Source: Chara braunii
Lineage: Eukaryota > Streptophyta > Charophyceae > Charales > Characeae
Length of the DNA: 64,000 nt
Assembly (NCBI GenBank): GCA_003427395.1
Contig: BFEA01000615.1
Coordinates: forward strand, 128,505 to 192,504
Direction of reading: 5' to 3'
Every line of letters starts with the position of its first letter. Position 1 is the first letter of the stretch. Below the pieces are notes generated by a model that ran no database searches, had not been told where the DNA came from, and saw only the letters and a program-made list of their open reading frames with translations. A program made the translations under genes and the position numbers. This document shows, piece by piece, positions 1 through 10,725 of the stretch.

Positions 1-1130
1 CTTATTATGATAATGAAAATTATATTCCCTTGTTGACCATATGAGAAATGTCAAAGTCTAAGCTCTTTTGTAATCTCCCGCTTTCTCAAGATCTCAANAN
101 AATCNTAGACAATAATCTTCTTGAGCTTGGATCAGAGTATGAATTTGCTCATAGACATATATGAGTACACATGTATATTGGGGAGCGAATGAGCGGTGGA
201 CCTCACTTTCACAATCGTGGTGCACCCGTGGAGATGTAAAACACATACACGCATACAGATGCACAACACAGAATGCGCTACAAACGTTAACCTTTAACCC
301 TTTCATAGCAAGTCCTTCACTCCCCAAAACCTTGAAAACAACACTCCTTCCTACTTCTGACTCCTATTACCCAACCCTTCACCTTTTCAAAGACCTTCGA
401 GAGATGATTAGGACAATTTTAGGCTAAGATACAGGGGAAGATCTGTCCGTTTTACTTTTAGGTTTTGTCTTAGGAGTTGGTATCAACCCATGTGGAGGTT
501 GAGTCGGAATTCTACCGACATGTTATCTAATGATAACAAAATTGCAGATCCTTACGGTTTTCTTCCATAATCTTCTTCAAGAGTGACGAAACCTATAGAC
601 ACAACACATTCTGAAAGAAACTTAACATCCTCTTTCCTATACAAGGTTTAAAAGATCTCTTTCAGACTTGTGACCTAGAGATCAATGCTCGTGGGTGACT
701 CACTGTCTAGCCTCTACCCTTACCTAACTGCCGGGTTGTTGCCTTATGGGTTTGGGTAATGAACAAAGTTCATCCCCAACTCTTCCGACCCATTGATCCT
801 ACATAAGTTCCTTTTCAAGATTGTTTATCACAACCCCTTTTCTTGGATCTTTCCCTGGCAAGCACAAGCAATGTCGTCAATTCATACTGGAGATGAATCT
901 CATGATAGAAAACAAATCAGAAGTTCCAAGGTAGAGTGATAAGTTTATCAAAGTCAAGATCTCACTATGCTCTCTTCAATAGAATCAGAAGTAGTCTGTT
1001 AGTAATTGATTGATCCAAATTTATTTGAGAAGGTTGNTAGTAATATGCTAGACCGCTNAGGATCTTCCCATCGTGTACTTGTGATAGGGCAGACCTNGAG
1101 GGTCTTACTCCTCCTATTCACTGTCCTNCA
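1..1130. other. AT-rich sequence without recognisable gene
   Basis: Reading frames here are short and show no recognisable protein family, and no RNA gene is evident. Single Ns near 97-105 and 1037-1128 mark low-quality calls. I see no repeat structure until the 60-bp array starts near 1147. Confidence 0.5.
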
Positions 1131-1146
1131 TTAGAACAAGGCCAGA

Positions 1147-2154
1147 TGGTAATAAGGGGGTTTCTCGGAGCCTCGCTCCTTTTATCACATTGTTTCTTAT
1201 CGTTGTGGTGATAAGGCAGGCTTCTTGGAGCCTCGCTTACTCTTATNACCTTGTTCTTATCATTATGGTGATAAGGCAGGTTTCTCGAAGCCTCTCTCAC
1301 TCTTAGCACCTTGTTCTTATCATTATGGTGATAAGGCAGACTTCTNANAGCCTCGCTCACTCTTATCACATTGTTCTTATCATTATGGTGGTAAGGCAGG
1401 CTTCTCGGAGCCTCGCTCACTTTTATCATCTTGTTCTTATCATTATGGTAGCAAGGCAGGCTTCTCGGAGCCTCCTCTTACCACACTTATTCTTATCAAT
1501 ATAGTGATAAGGCAGGTTTCTCAGAACCTCGCTTATTTTTATCATATTGTTCTTTATCAGTATGGTGCTAAGGCAGGCTATTCTGAGCCTCGCTTGCTCT
1601 TATCACCTTGTTCTTATCATTATGGTGGTAAGGCAGGCTTCTCGGAGTCTCGCTCCTCTTACCACACTTGTTCTTATCATTATAGTGATAAAGAAGGCTT
1701 CTCGGGGCCTCGCTTACTCTTATCACCTGTTTCTTATTGTTTGCGGTGATAAGGCAGGATTCTCGCAGCCTCACTTACTCTTATCACCTGTTTCTTATTG
1801 TTTGCGGTGATAAGGCACACTTCTTGGAGCCTCTCTTACTCTTATCACTTGTTTTTTATTGTTTGTGGTGATAAGAGAGACTTCTCGGAGCCTCGCTTAC
1901 TCTTATCACCTTGTTCTTATCATTATGGTGATAAGGCAGACTTCTCGGAGCCTCACTCACTCTTATCACCTTGTTCTTATCGTTATGGTGATAAGGCAGA
2001 CTTCTCGGAGCCTCGCTCACTCTTATCACGTTGTTGCTATCATTATGGTGATAAGGCAGACTTCTCGAAGCCTCACTCACTCTGATCACCTTGTTCTTAT
2101 CATTATGGTGATAAGGCAGGCTTCTCGGAGTCTCGCTTACTCTTATCACCTGCA
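1147..2154. repeat. 60-bp minisatellite, about 17 units, with palindromic GATAAG core
   Basis: About seventeen diverged units of 60 bp run head to tail. Each carries CTTATCACC, then about 16 bases, then GGTGATAAG: a 9-bp inverted repeat that would form a hairpin and that contains GATAAG in both orientations. A small indel near 1500 shifts the register. Because 60 is a multiple of 3, several frames stay open on both strands and give 20-residue peptide repeats; I read these as a by-product of the period, not as genes. Confidence 0.9.
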
Positions 2155-2160
2155 ATTAGA

Positions 2161-2481
2161 CTTACCCGGTCAGATCATGCCTTTCTTTCCTTATTCAAAC
2201 ATTATTGTTTGTTTTCCTTTCTGTCTTCGAGTTTAGTCCTGAAGAACCCTGTCTCATTATATTTCCTTTACCAATATCGTCATAGGTAGTTCCTTGAGGA
2301 TGTAGGTCTAGGGCTATATAGATTAGGCTGCAGTGTGCGTACCTTGTCGTTCCATGCCTCCAAAGTTCCGCCTGAACTCCGGCAGAGTTCCTGCAATCGC
2401 CCTATCACTTGAAGGCGTCTAAACTGACCAAGTACGGAATACAAATCTCTCGGGTTTGATATTTGAGAATGATTTGTGAGC
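2161..2481. other. Unique spacer between the minisatellite and the 0.75-kb duplication
   Basis: Nothing recognisable on either strand. Confidence 0.4.
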
Positions 2482-2606
2482 GACATAGGAAAAGCGGAGG
2501 AGGATGAAGGAGGTAGAAGTCGTCATGCTTGACGACGATCCTCCCTTCTCTGCTGCCTCGCACCCTTCCCACCTCTGACTTCCATCCTAGCATGTGATGT
2601 TAAGTG

Positions 2607-2607
<1 letters not shown>

Positions 2608-2673
<66 letters not shown>
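2608..2673. repeat. (TAA)22 microsatellite
   Basis: Uninterrupted TAA repeat inside copy 1 of the 0.75-kb duplication. Confidence 0.97.
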
Positions 2674-3343
2674 GGAATACGAATGTGAATGATATTCAAA
2701 CCCAAGTTGTGAGATCCCATGGATGTTTGAGTTGTTGTATACAAGCAGCGAGCACCATAGTACCGAGCATCTTGCCAGACATAGCAATTTAATGAAGTAG
2801 TGAGCCAATGCTCAAGCCCTCAGGCCTACACCAACTTAGTAACCATGGTCATTTTCTCTGTTCGACGCCCAATGCCCCAGCCTTCTCTACTTCACTATTC
2901 TACCTACAACTGTGCTCACACAACAGTTTCTCTTCGATCCCAGTTTTCATGATGTCAATGCATTTTCGCTGGCCTCTTATGTACCCTGGTGCCATTCTCT
3001 CGCCTTTCTCTCTCTTTGATTTCCTCGCTGTATGCGTGTTTCCCTCTCTTTGTGTCATTGTGTATCACAGTGTCTGTGTGGCTGTGTAGGTGACTGCACA
3101 CTGTGTGTCACCTTGCTTGTGTGACTGTCACGGTGTCACTGTGTGACACAGTTGGTGTGTGATTGTGCACGTATGCAGAGTGTTGAGTGTCGAGTATCCA
3201 GGGTGATCCTATGTGCGTGAGCAAAGAGTTGTTGGGATTAGACATAGGAAAAGCGGAGGAGGATGAAGGAGGTAGAAACCATCATGCTTGACGACGATCC
3301 TCCCTTCTCCTCTGATTTCCATCCTAGCATGTGATGTTAAGTG

Positions 3344-3344
<1 letters not shown>

Positions 3345-3386
<42 letters not shown>
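3345..3386. repeat. (TAA)14 microsatellite
   Basis: Uninterrupted TAA repeat at the matching place in copy 2 of the duplication. Confidence 0.97.
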
Positions 3387-3899
3387 GGAATACGAACGTG
3401 AATGATTTTCATTCCCAAGTTGTGAGATCCCACGGATGTCTGAGTAGTTGTATACAAGCAGCGAGCGCCATAGTACCGAGCATCCAGCCAAACAGAGCAA
3501 TTTAATGAAGTAGTGAGCCAATGCTCAAGCCCTCAGGCCTACACCAACTCAGTAACCATGGTCATTTTCTCTGTCCGACGCCCAATGCCCCAGCCTTCTC
3601 TACTCCAGTATTCTACCTACAACTGTGCTCACACAACAGTTTCTCTTCGATCCCAGTTTCCATGATGTCAATGTGTTGACCTCTTATGTACCCTGGTGCC
3701 ATTCTCTCCCCTTTCTCTGTCTTTGCTTCCCCCGCTGTATGCGTGTTTCCGTCTCTTTGTGTCATTGTGTATCATAGTCTCTGTGTGGCTATGTAGGTGA
3801 CTGCACACTGTGTGTCACCTTGCTTGTGTGACTGTCACGGTGTCACTGCGTGTCGCAGTTGGTGTGTGATTGTGCACGTATGCAAAGTGTTGAGTGTCG

Positions 3900-4020
3900 A
3901 GTATCCAGGGTGATCCTATGTGCGTGAACAAAGAGTTGTTGGGCGCTGTCACGCCATAACCATCTTAAGTGAACTCGTAATCGATCTGTGTCATGATCAG
4001 CCATATCTATGAGCTCTGTG
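3900..4020. repeat. Dispersed repeat R1, copy a
   Basis: The segment with CAGGGTGATCCTATGTGCG, GAACAAAGAGTTGTTGG, and a downstream AGTGAACTCGTA matches 4995-5115 with substitutions. Its first 40 bases also occur near 3196-3236. No coding content. Confidence 0.7.
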
Positions 4021-4069
4021 TTTGGTGGTCCGTCACCAGCGTGATGTGCCGCCATGTTCCCATGCATGT

Positions 4070-4260
4070 GTAAGTGAGAAGAGAGCAAGTCTGATTGCAA
4101 TAATAATAATAATAATAATAATAATAGCGAACTCCAGAATCCAACAGCATCAGAAACATGTGATCACATAGACGCGACCCCAGTCCCATCAAATAAAAGC
4201 ACAACAAAATTCATACTCCACAACGTAGTAGGCATAACCTCATCGTCATCAACATAGAGT
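4070..4260. repeat. Dispersed repeat R2 with internal (TAA)n, copy a
   Basis: GCAAGTCTGATTGCA, then TAA units (4101-4126), AGCGAACTCC, and a tail with CCCATCAAATAAAAGCACA matches 11,290-11,620 in order. This supports a dispersed element carrying an internal TAA tract. The family was not identified. Confidence 0.65.
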
Positions 4261-4319
4261 CAATGCATAGTTTTGCCGATGTCTGTTTATTTGCCCGATG
4301 GTCTCTGTTTTGTTCAATT

Positions 4320-4460
4320 GTTGATGTCAGTCTGCTCACCAGTTTCAGACAATCTGTCTGTCTGTCCTAGACTGTTTGTATGTTTTGTTTGTTTCAGTAA
4401 GTCTGTTTGAGTGACTGTCTTTCTGTCTGTTTTAGATTATCTGTTTGTTTCGCTTGTCAG
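4320..4460. repeat. TCTG/TTTG-rich low-complexity tract
   Basis: Degenerate TCTG and TTTG units related to the larger tract at 4805-4975. Confidence 0.6.
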
Positions 4461-4804
4461 TCGTAGGTTTGTGTAGATGTAGGAGTTTGACTTGTAGGTT
4501 AGCAGTGCAACTGCACTGAGCCAGCGATACACCCCTATGTAGTCAGCGGTACATTCCCAGTCAGTCCGGGTTCAGTCAAGTAAGTTCCGTATGGGACTGA
4601 GGGCACTCAGGGCCGATGGAACAGCAGGCCAAACAAGAGTCTAATTCAAGATGCGGCGCCAAGTCATTACTTTATCCCTACCTAAGCCGTGCGGAAGGGC
4701 TGCTGCAGTAGCTTGTGTAACGTGGTCTGCAGATGCCCGGCGAGTGCAGTGGCGTAAAATTGTGAGTGTGTCGGTGCATCTCAGTATTGTCGCGTGTCTA
4801 TTTC

Positions 4805-4975
4805 ACACTTGTTTGTCTGTCTGTTTCTCTGTGTGTCCGTCTGTCTGTCTATTTTGTCCGTCTGTCCTTTTGTCTGTCTGTTTTGTCTGTTTGTGTGTCT
4901 GTCTGTGTGTCTGTGTGTCCGTTTGTCTGTGTGTCTGTTTGTCTGTATGTTCTTCTCTCTTTGTGTGTGTATGTG
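4805..4975. repeat. Degenerate (TCTG)n/(TGTC)n tract
   Basis: Long run of TGTC, TCTG, TTTG and TGTG units. It yields spurious Cys/Val-rich or Thr/Gln/Asp-rich frames on both strands. Confidence 0.9.
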
Positions 4976-4994
4976 TAGCAAGTAGTATGTGAGA

Positions 4995-5115
4995 TACACC
5001 GTGCCAGGGTGATCCTGCGTGCGCGAACAAAGTGTTGTTGGTAGGTGCTGCCGCACCATAGTCATTCGAAGTGAGCTCGTATTCAAACTGTGTTCTGAGT
5101 CACCACATCTCTGAG
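4995..5115. repeat. Dispersed repeat R1, copy b
   Basis: Counterpart of 3900-4020, sharing CAGGGTGATCCT, GCGAACAAAG and GTGAGCTCGTA in the same order. Confidence 0.7.
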
Positions 5116-5960
5116 CTTTTGAGTTTGGGCGTTGTCGGTGCGAATACCCTTACAAGGGTATCCGCCCTTGTTTTTGCAGACGACAAGAATAGTTTGGTTT
5201 GAAGTTCTAAGTATACCGCGAGAGGCGCTGCAGTGTCTGCGGCTTACGTTGACTGGATGGTTGATAAGAATAAAGAGTGTGTGGGCGCGCAGATTTGAAG
5301 CGCGCGTGATCTTTTTTTGATTGATGGTTGTGAAAGTCGGCATAGTTGCCGACCATATTTTTGTTTTTCTGATTAAGATAGGATTAAAAGGATTATGTCT
5401 CGTGATTGGTGCGCTTGCCGGTGACCTGTGCGTACGTGCGGAGGACGGCATCGATAACAAGGTGGTTCTGAAAGTATCTCGGTAGGTCTGCACATCGCGC
5501 ATTGTTTGTTTATTTGAGCGTCCGACAGAACCAGACCCAACCTTGGGCCTAGCGCTAGCAGGATACGACGCTAGACTTTATGGTCGTCCCGACAGTCGGG
5601 GACCTTGAATGCGTGCCTCGTCTGATAGGCCCGCGTGTTGAGATGTCGGCGAGGGTCCTCTATCACACCGCTGTTGGGAATAGGGCGCGGTCAGGGCTCG
5701 GGTTGGTAGTTGCACTTGAGGCAAAGAGGGGTAATGAAGGATTATATGACCCACATTTCGGGTTTGGTAGGGCCGCGCGGACGTATGGCGGCCGGAAGAA
5801 AAGAGGAGCAAGGAGCTCGTCCCGCCCATTTCTAAGGGATATCGAGCAAGCCAAGAGCCGAACCCGGGGTTTTCAACCTGGGCGAGGTGGTTGGGAGCAG
5901 TAGTTTGAGGGGTAGGTTAGTAGGATGGGAGTTAGAAAGGAAAGGGGCTGCGTGGGAGTA
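5116..5960. other. No recognisable gene
   Basis: Frames of up to 139 codons exist (for example 5083-5502 on - and 5580-5903 on +). They resemble no family I know, and overlapping frames on the other strand are as long. CGACAGTCGGGGACC near 5590 resembles the start motif of some LTRs, but no partner is visible. Confidence 0.3.
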
Positions 5961-5968
5961 GGGGAGTA

Positions 5969-6832
5969 CTTACCTCGAGGTGGGGTTGAATGTATTGGAT
6001 CGTACTCCAGCGATAGATGCATTCGATGTCGCTCGTTATATCGGTGGAAGTAGCGGGAGGCCGACGTGTGTCGAAGACTCACCTGTGTGCCAAGGCGTCG
6101 CCCAACCTATCGATGGAAGAAGCTCCTCTTTAACTCCCTGCGCGTATGGATGGACAGCGGTATATATGTCCACGCTCTAGCGGAAGGTTCATTCGATTTG
6201 CTCATTCTAGTGACGAAAGCAGCGTGAGAGCGGTCCTGGGGTTTGTGATGCTCACCTGTTGATCAGTGCATTGCTCTGACAGTCGCCTTGTGCTATCTTT
6301 CTGCGCGCGTGAGGGTGAACTGACGGTGTACCTTGTGATGTTCTAGGGAACTGGCCAGGAGGGCGGTCAGGTATGGCCATGCGAATCAAGATTACGCACT
6401 ACAAACGAATGGTAGTGGTGGAGGTAGCGGGCGCCTACCTACCGGCGGTTGGATAAAGTCGTGGGGACATCGAGGATCAGACATGCAGAAGTAGATGAAG
6501 TAGCCAAGAAGAGAAAAGGATAGGGGTTTGCTCCTGTCAGAAAAGAGGGTTGCAGTTGCTTGTTGCTCGACCCATTAAGGGAGCAACGATGGAGGTAGAA
6601 AATGACGAGGAATAAAAGGGGGCGAGGGAGTACATACCTGAGAGGCCGAGCACGACGGTGCAAAAGGGGGATCTGACTGCTGGTTGGGGAAGTTGAACGG
6701 AAAGGCAGAGCTCAAAGGTAGGTTGCGGGAGTAGGGAAACTCACCTGTGGATCGGTGGGCCGCCTGTTCCCGACTATTGGAATAGCGAACTAATGAAGGG
6801 ATAGCCATAGGGCTTTGGAGGCTTACCTATCG
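5969..6832 (-). other. Series of 5' splice-site-like motifs on the - strand
   Basis: Seven matches to reverse-complemented donor consensus (ACTTACCT, ACTCACCTG, GCTCACCTG, CCTACCTA, ACATACCT, ACTCACCTG, CTTACCT) lie near 5970, 6080, 6255, 6437, 6634, 6749 and 6825. Several are preceded, in - strand sense, by short open stretches ending in similar residues. This could be a gene made of very short exons and introns, or a diverged tandem repeat of about 75-195 bp that contains the motif by descent. I cannot decide which. Confidence 0.3.
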
Positions 6833-6853
6833 GCCAATGCACAGTCCACCCTG

Positions 6854-7313
6854 CTAGATAGGGTAACCAAAGAAGGATCGACATCTGCAGGCACGACTGT
6901 TGCTGTTGATCGGAGTAACTTCTGGAAGGGGAGCAGGTACTGCTGATTGCCGCTGCTGCTGCTGCTGAGGTTGGTTTTTCTGGAGGGCGGTGTTGTGGCT
7001 GTTGCAGGCAATGCAGGGTTTGTTAAGGACAAAAGAGTGATATGCAGAGAGGTGGTGCTGGAGATTGAGAGTTCGTCGGACAGGCCGGCTCTGCAGTTGG
7101 CTGAAGGTGGTCCAAGCGGGTTTACTTGACCACCATTGCGGGGCCGTTAGCGTTCGAACTGGTGAGAGCATTGCTATTGGCAACCACTTGAGTGAACGGA
7201 TGCGGCGGACTTAGTTGGGCTATGTAGTGTGCTCGAACCTCACTGTTGGAACTGCTGCTGTTTGCTATTCGCTGCTGCATCTGTGCACGAACTGCTGCTG
7301 CTGGTTGCTGCAT
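6854..7313 (-). CDS. Hypothetical Gln/Ser-rich reading frames (possible first exons of a - strand gene)
   Basis: Two overlapping - strand frames (7313 to 7122, and 7183 to 6854) encode peptides rich in Gln, Ser, Asn and Ala, with a short poly-Gln from a CTG-rich stretch near 6950. The + strand also shows CTGCTG runs and a local duplication around 7255-7330. The frames lead into the series of donor-like motifs at 5969-6832. Low-complexity CAG/CTG expansion in non-coding DNA explains them equally well. No domain is recognised. Confidence 0.2.
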
Positions 7314-7319
7314 CTGTGT

Positions 7320-7975
7320 ACGAACTGCTGGCTGTTGCGTATTGATGCCTATTGTTGCATAGTGCTGCTGACTGTTACAGACTGCTATGCGGCGGCGATT
7401 GGGTTGAGGAGAGGTGTTGAGACTCGGAGAGGTGATCAGACTTTACAAGCAGGGGGTTAGTGCCGCGGATTGGGAGATCGTTAGGTGATTGTTTCGGTAG
7501 TTTGACTTCAAAGGTTGACCAAGCTGATACGTGGCTGCCATTGCGGGGCCCTCAGGCGCATGAAGGTATCAAGGCCCTCTTCTAAGAATTGAGTTGTCTC
7601 CTTCTTGTATCTTGAGAGTCTGAAACCCCTGTATTTTGTCTTTTTTACTCTAAGTCTAATCCGGTTCTGAGAGGAAGGCGGCAGGTGGGATTGCAANCCG
7701 CCAGTCCGCATCAAGGCTCTGTGGGGAGTCACCCCACCGATTGCGGGAGCTCTGCCGGAACCTAGGCGAGGTTCTGGAGGCAGGGAACCATCAGGTAAAC
7801 TATCTCTATCTGTATAACCCACTATACCCGTGTTTGCCTATTCCCCCTGTAGTTTGATTAGCGNATGCATGCGTGTCCCTATGATTTTTGTTTTCTCTTC
7901 ANGACATAACTAGACTAAGTAAAGTAACGCATGTACAATGTCAGTTTCAGTTTCATTATCTGACTGAAAGCAGAT
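7320..7975. other. No recognisable gene; a 104-codon - strand frame at 7508-7822
   Basis: The - strand frame encodes a basic peptide with no known motif. Its composition and single N make it unconvincing. Nothing else stands out. Confidence 0.3.
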
Positions 7976-8046
7976 TGTGGGATTGCATCTGGGGGAAGGG
8001 TGGGTGAAAGGTNGTTTTGCNTNAAGTTTGACTGGGTCGACTAAAG

Positions 8047-8715
8047 GCTGGGCCAGTTCCATAAGTTTGGGAAGACCCAGTGCGATGTTTTATTTTGAGT
8101 TGCCTGGAGAACCAGACATGTTCCACAAGTTTGGGTGGTCTGGTTGCTCTAACTTAATTTGGTTGCTTGCGGTTGACTTTTCAGGAGCCAGTCAAATCCA
8201 TAAGTTTGGGTAGTTTGGCGGCCTTGTTTACTTTGGAATTCTGTTGATTTCTTTTTGCCTTGGCTTTGAGAAAAATAAACCAGGTTGAGAACCAAGACAT
8301 GTTCCATGAGTTTGGGTGGTCTTGGTCCAACGCCTCGCACATGCTGAAACCCGAAGGTTATAACTTGGCTATACTCTACTATTATTATATCTATGAACAG
8401 GCTAGTCAGACAGGGTTCTATAAGTTTGGGTGGTCTGACTATAGCTTATCACCAACTGAAGAGAGTATAAATTAAGAATAAACTTGTGGTACGAAGGGGC
8501 AAACTGAGTCTTGAGCTGAAGATGATCGGCCCAGTTATATGCTACCTCAAAAACCTAAGTGCAGATAATTATATTAATTTTGGATATTTATACAGTTCAG
8601 GGCGACTAGGGTGACCTAGTCATATGCTCAAAGAAGAAAAACGTTGTTGTTCCCTGTGTTTGTGTATACTCTATGGTTGAGCTAGACATGTTCCATAAGT
8701 TTTGGTGGTCTAGCT
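8047..8715 (+). ncRNA. Family of six hairpins with covarying stems and a conserved loop
   Basis: The 20-22-base core with TTCCATAAGTTTGGGTGG occurs six times, each flanked by a different inverted repeat. The arms are 8048-8052/8076-8080 (CTGGG/CCCAG), 8110-8117/8138-8145 (AACCAGAC/GTCTGGTT), 8187-8193/8213-8219 (imperfect), 8291-8298/8319-8326 (ACCAAGAC/GTCTTGGT), 8403-8411/8433-8441 (TAGTCAGAC/GTCTGACTA) and 8680-8687/8708-8715 (AGCTAGAC/GTCTAGCT). Four stems are perfect over 8-9 bp although the outer four bases differ, which is compensatory change. Inside, UCCA can pair with UGGG around a UAAGUU loop. The spacing is irregular (about 30-270 bp), so this is not a simple tandem repeat. The family is unknown to me. 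Structured RNA, a protein-binding DNA hairpin or a mobile foldback are all possible. Confidence 0.6.
8604..8621 (+). other. Perfect 7-bp hairpin with GTGA tetraloop
   Basis: GACTAGG-GTGA-CCTAGTC is a perfect stem closed by a GNRA-type loop, between the fifth and sixth copies of the covarying hairpin family. It may be a relative that lost the conserved core, since GACTAGG resembles the AGAC-type arms. Confidence 0.45.
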
Positions 8716-9002
8716 TTATGCCTTATGTAAGTTGGGTATAAAGGGGATAATTATTGAAAGACTATAAACTATTGTTTGTTAAGTTTACTCTGGGATGGTG
8801 AGAGTACTTACCCTTGTGGCTTTGGCTTGTATGTAACTGAGTCATGCCATTACATAGCCCGAGTTTCAGTTTGATAGGTAGTTGCTTTAGTTGCTCGCCA
8901 CGTGCTAGAGCCATAGGAGTTAGTTTCAATTCCTGCATTTTCTGAGTTAAGTTTTTTTACTTAGGTCAATTTCTGCACTTTCTAGGATCTTTTGTTATAC
9001 TT

Positions 9003-9332
9003 GGCCTTGTATAAATTTTGGTAAGTCACTTTCTCTACGGGAAGCGCTGCCGAAATTCTACAAAACCAAGGAGTTAGTCAGACTTTGTCTTTTTCAGGGT
9101 CGAACGTTTTTGACTTTTTGGCTTAGTAAAAATCTGGAACATCTCCTTTTCTAAAGAGAGTGCTGCCCAAATTTTTGCTAATTCAGGGAGTTGACAAAAT
9201 TAGACTTGGAGAAGTCAAAGTCACTATAGATTCTGAACTTAGTTTTGTATAATTTCTGTAAAGGCACTTTTCCTACGAGAAGCGCTACTGAAATTTTTTT
9301 AGTTTAGAGGAGTTAGATTATATTTTGACAGG
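9003..9332 (+). repeat. Three diverged ~120-bp units, possible end of an LTR
   Basis: Units near 9003, 9122 and 9240 share a TTTGTATAA- or TAAAAATCTGG-like start, then a core of the type CTACGGGAAGCGCTGCCGAAATT, and GGAGTTAGA or GGAGTTGACA. The last unit ends in TTTTGACA directly before GGTGGCGACTC. TGGCGACTC matches the start of tRNA-Arg-type primer sites known from Ogre-like plant elements, but the match stops after nine bases. Confidence 0.4.
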
Positions 9333-9339
9333 TGGCGAC

Positions 9340-10725
9340 TCTTGCAATCTAGTCTATATAGAGGAGACATTGCCTGGGTCTATCTTTCTTTGGGCACTTG
9401 CTTAGAGGCAGACCTAGGCCTAGTTTGTAGAAGGGTCTTGGGTGAGAGTGTGTTATGGAGTTGTATTCTCCATACACTTATGACTTTAGCTTGGGGATTG
9501 GTCTGTTTTGTATTACAGGTCTTCTTGATCGATTGATTCAGGATTTGGGCTAAGATTCAAGTTGATCCTACGAGGATCGACTTTTGTTATCACTGATAAC
9601 AGGTCGGTTGTCGATTCGTCGGTTTACGACTCAACTCCAATCCACTCTTGTTACTCAACCTAAAGACTTTAGCATTGTGATTTGAATTGTTTTATTGTGC
9701 TTTCACCCAGACTTTATTTGAATGGCCATTTAAAGAAAAATACTGAGTATTTTGTTTTGAGGAGTTGCACAAGAGTGAGGTTTGTATGACTAAAAGCAAA
9801 GGGTGTAAGTGCAAAGAATGGTTGAAGTTGACCCCGTGTAGTGCATGGACTTTTTTGTTGAATTTTTGATATGATTGCAGGTATGTTTGGTGATTCGGAC
9901 TTTGGATTTGACTTCCTACGCTCACATGCATATATATATATATGGCTGAGAGGAACCCCATTGCGATTATGAGAAATGATCGTCACATATTCATAACCCT
10001 ATATATTTATATATGTAAATACATATGTTTTAAGTGTTTCGCGCGACCTACTGTGACTGCGTGTAAAGGGTAAGCAGATCGTGTGTTTGAGAGAAGAGGG
10101 AGATCCCCTGTTATCCTTTGCTTTTTAGAATTTTATAGTTGGACGTTGTAGTCCGTGGCAACCGTCAAAGTCAAACCCCTTGACTTATCTCCAGGTCGTA
10201 GATGATGGAGTTGGTCTCCAGGGCAATAAGAGACGATTGCCACACCACAATAAAAACACACACGCATCCGTATACATACACAAAAGACACTGAACAAACA
10301 ATGCGACAACACTCCTAGTCCCTTAGTACTCATCCCATAACTCTCCAATGTGGAAATCGGATAGGCGTCGCGCGTGAGACTTAGTATAAAACCGCGCGGA
10401 TGCAGGGCTAACTCATATCGATTCGTAATGCAAGCATACGCAAGCGATCGCAATGATGACGTACTATGTAGTACCCATACTCATGACGTCCTCGTTAATC
10501 TCGAGGGTCACATTCGACACTTAAGTGTCGGCTGACACGAGCCTTGAGGGTTAATCTCTCGACGTTGGATAGCCGTCAAGTGCGGTTGAGAACCACACCC
10601 TTTTCTGCTCTCTGCGGAGAGTGGGTGGTACACAGGTTCATACCTTCTCAAGGGATAATAACGGATCGCCAAGCTCGGCAACGCAAAATTGGAGGAGAAG
10701 TTTTATGCTATATATGGTAAAAAAA
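9340..10725. other. No recognisable gene
   Basis: Contains a short (TA)n near 9930-9943 and a 16-bp palindrome CGACACTTAAGTGTCG at 10,515-10,530. Open frames are short and overlap on both strands. No family is recognised. Confidence 0.4.

Larger units (their letters stand above)
2482..3943. repeat. Tandem duplication of about 0.75 kb (two copies)
   Basis: GACATAGGAAAAGCGGAGG recurs at 2482 and 3241 (period 759). Both copies then carry the same run of sequence: a TAA microsatellite, the stretch around TCAAGCCCTCAGGCC, GTGT-rich sequence and an end near CAAAGAGTTGTTGGG. Copy 1 has 22 TAA units (2608-2673) and copy 2 has 14 (3345-3386). The sequence between is highly similar with small indels. 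No coding role is apparent. Confidence 0.9.

Noticed and set aside
1118-2236. Long open frames on both strands over the 60-bp minisatellite
   Set aside because: The period is divisible by three and the peptide repeats in every frame; no start context or unique sequence supports a gene.
2523-2808. Frames with poly-Tyr, poly-Leu or poly-Ile
   Set aside because: Direct translation of the TAA microsatellite.
4651-5086. Cys/Val-rich and Thr/Asp/Gln-rich frames
   Set aside because: Produced by the TCTG/TGTC tract; mirror frames exist on the other strand.
8047-8715. Hairpin family as tRNA genes or hammerhead ribozymes
   Set aside because: No cloverleaf can be drawn and no CUGAUGA/GAAA hammerhead core is present.
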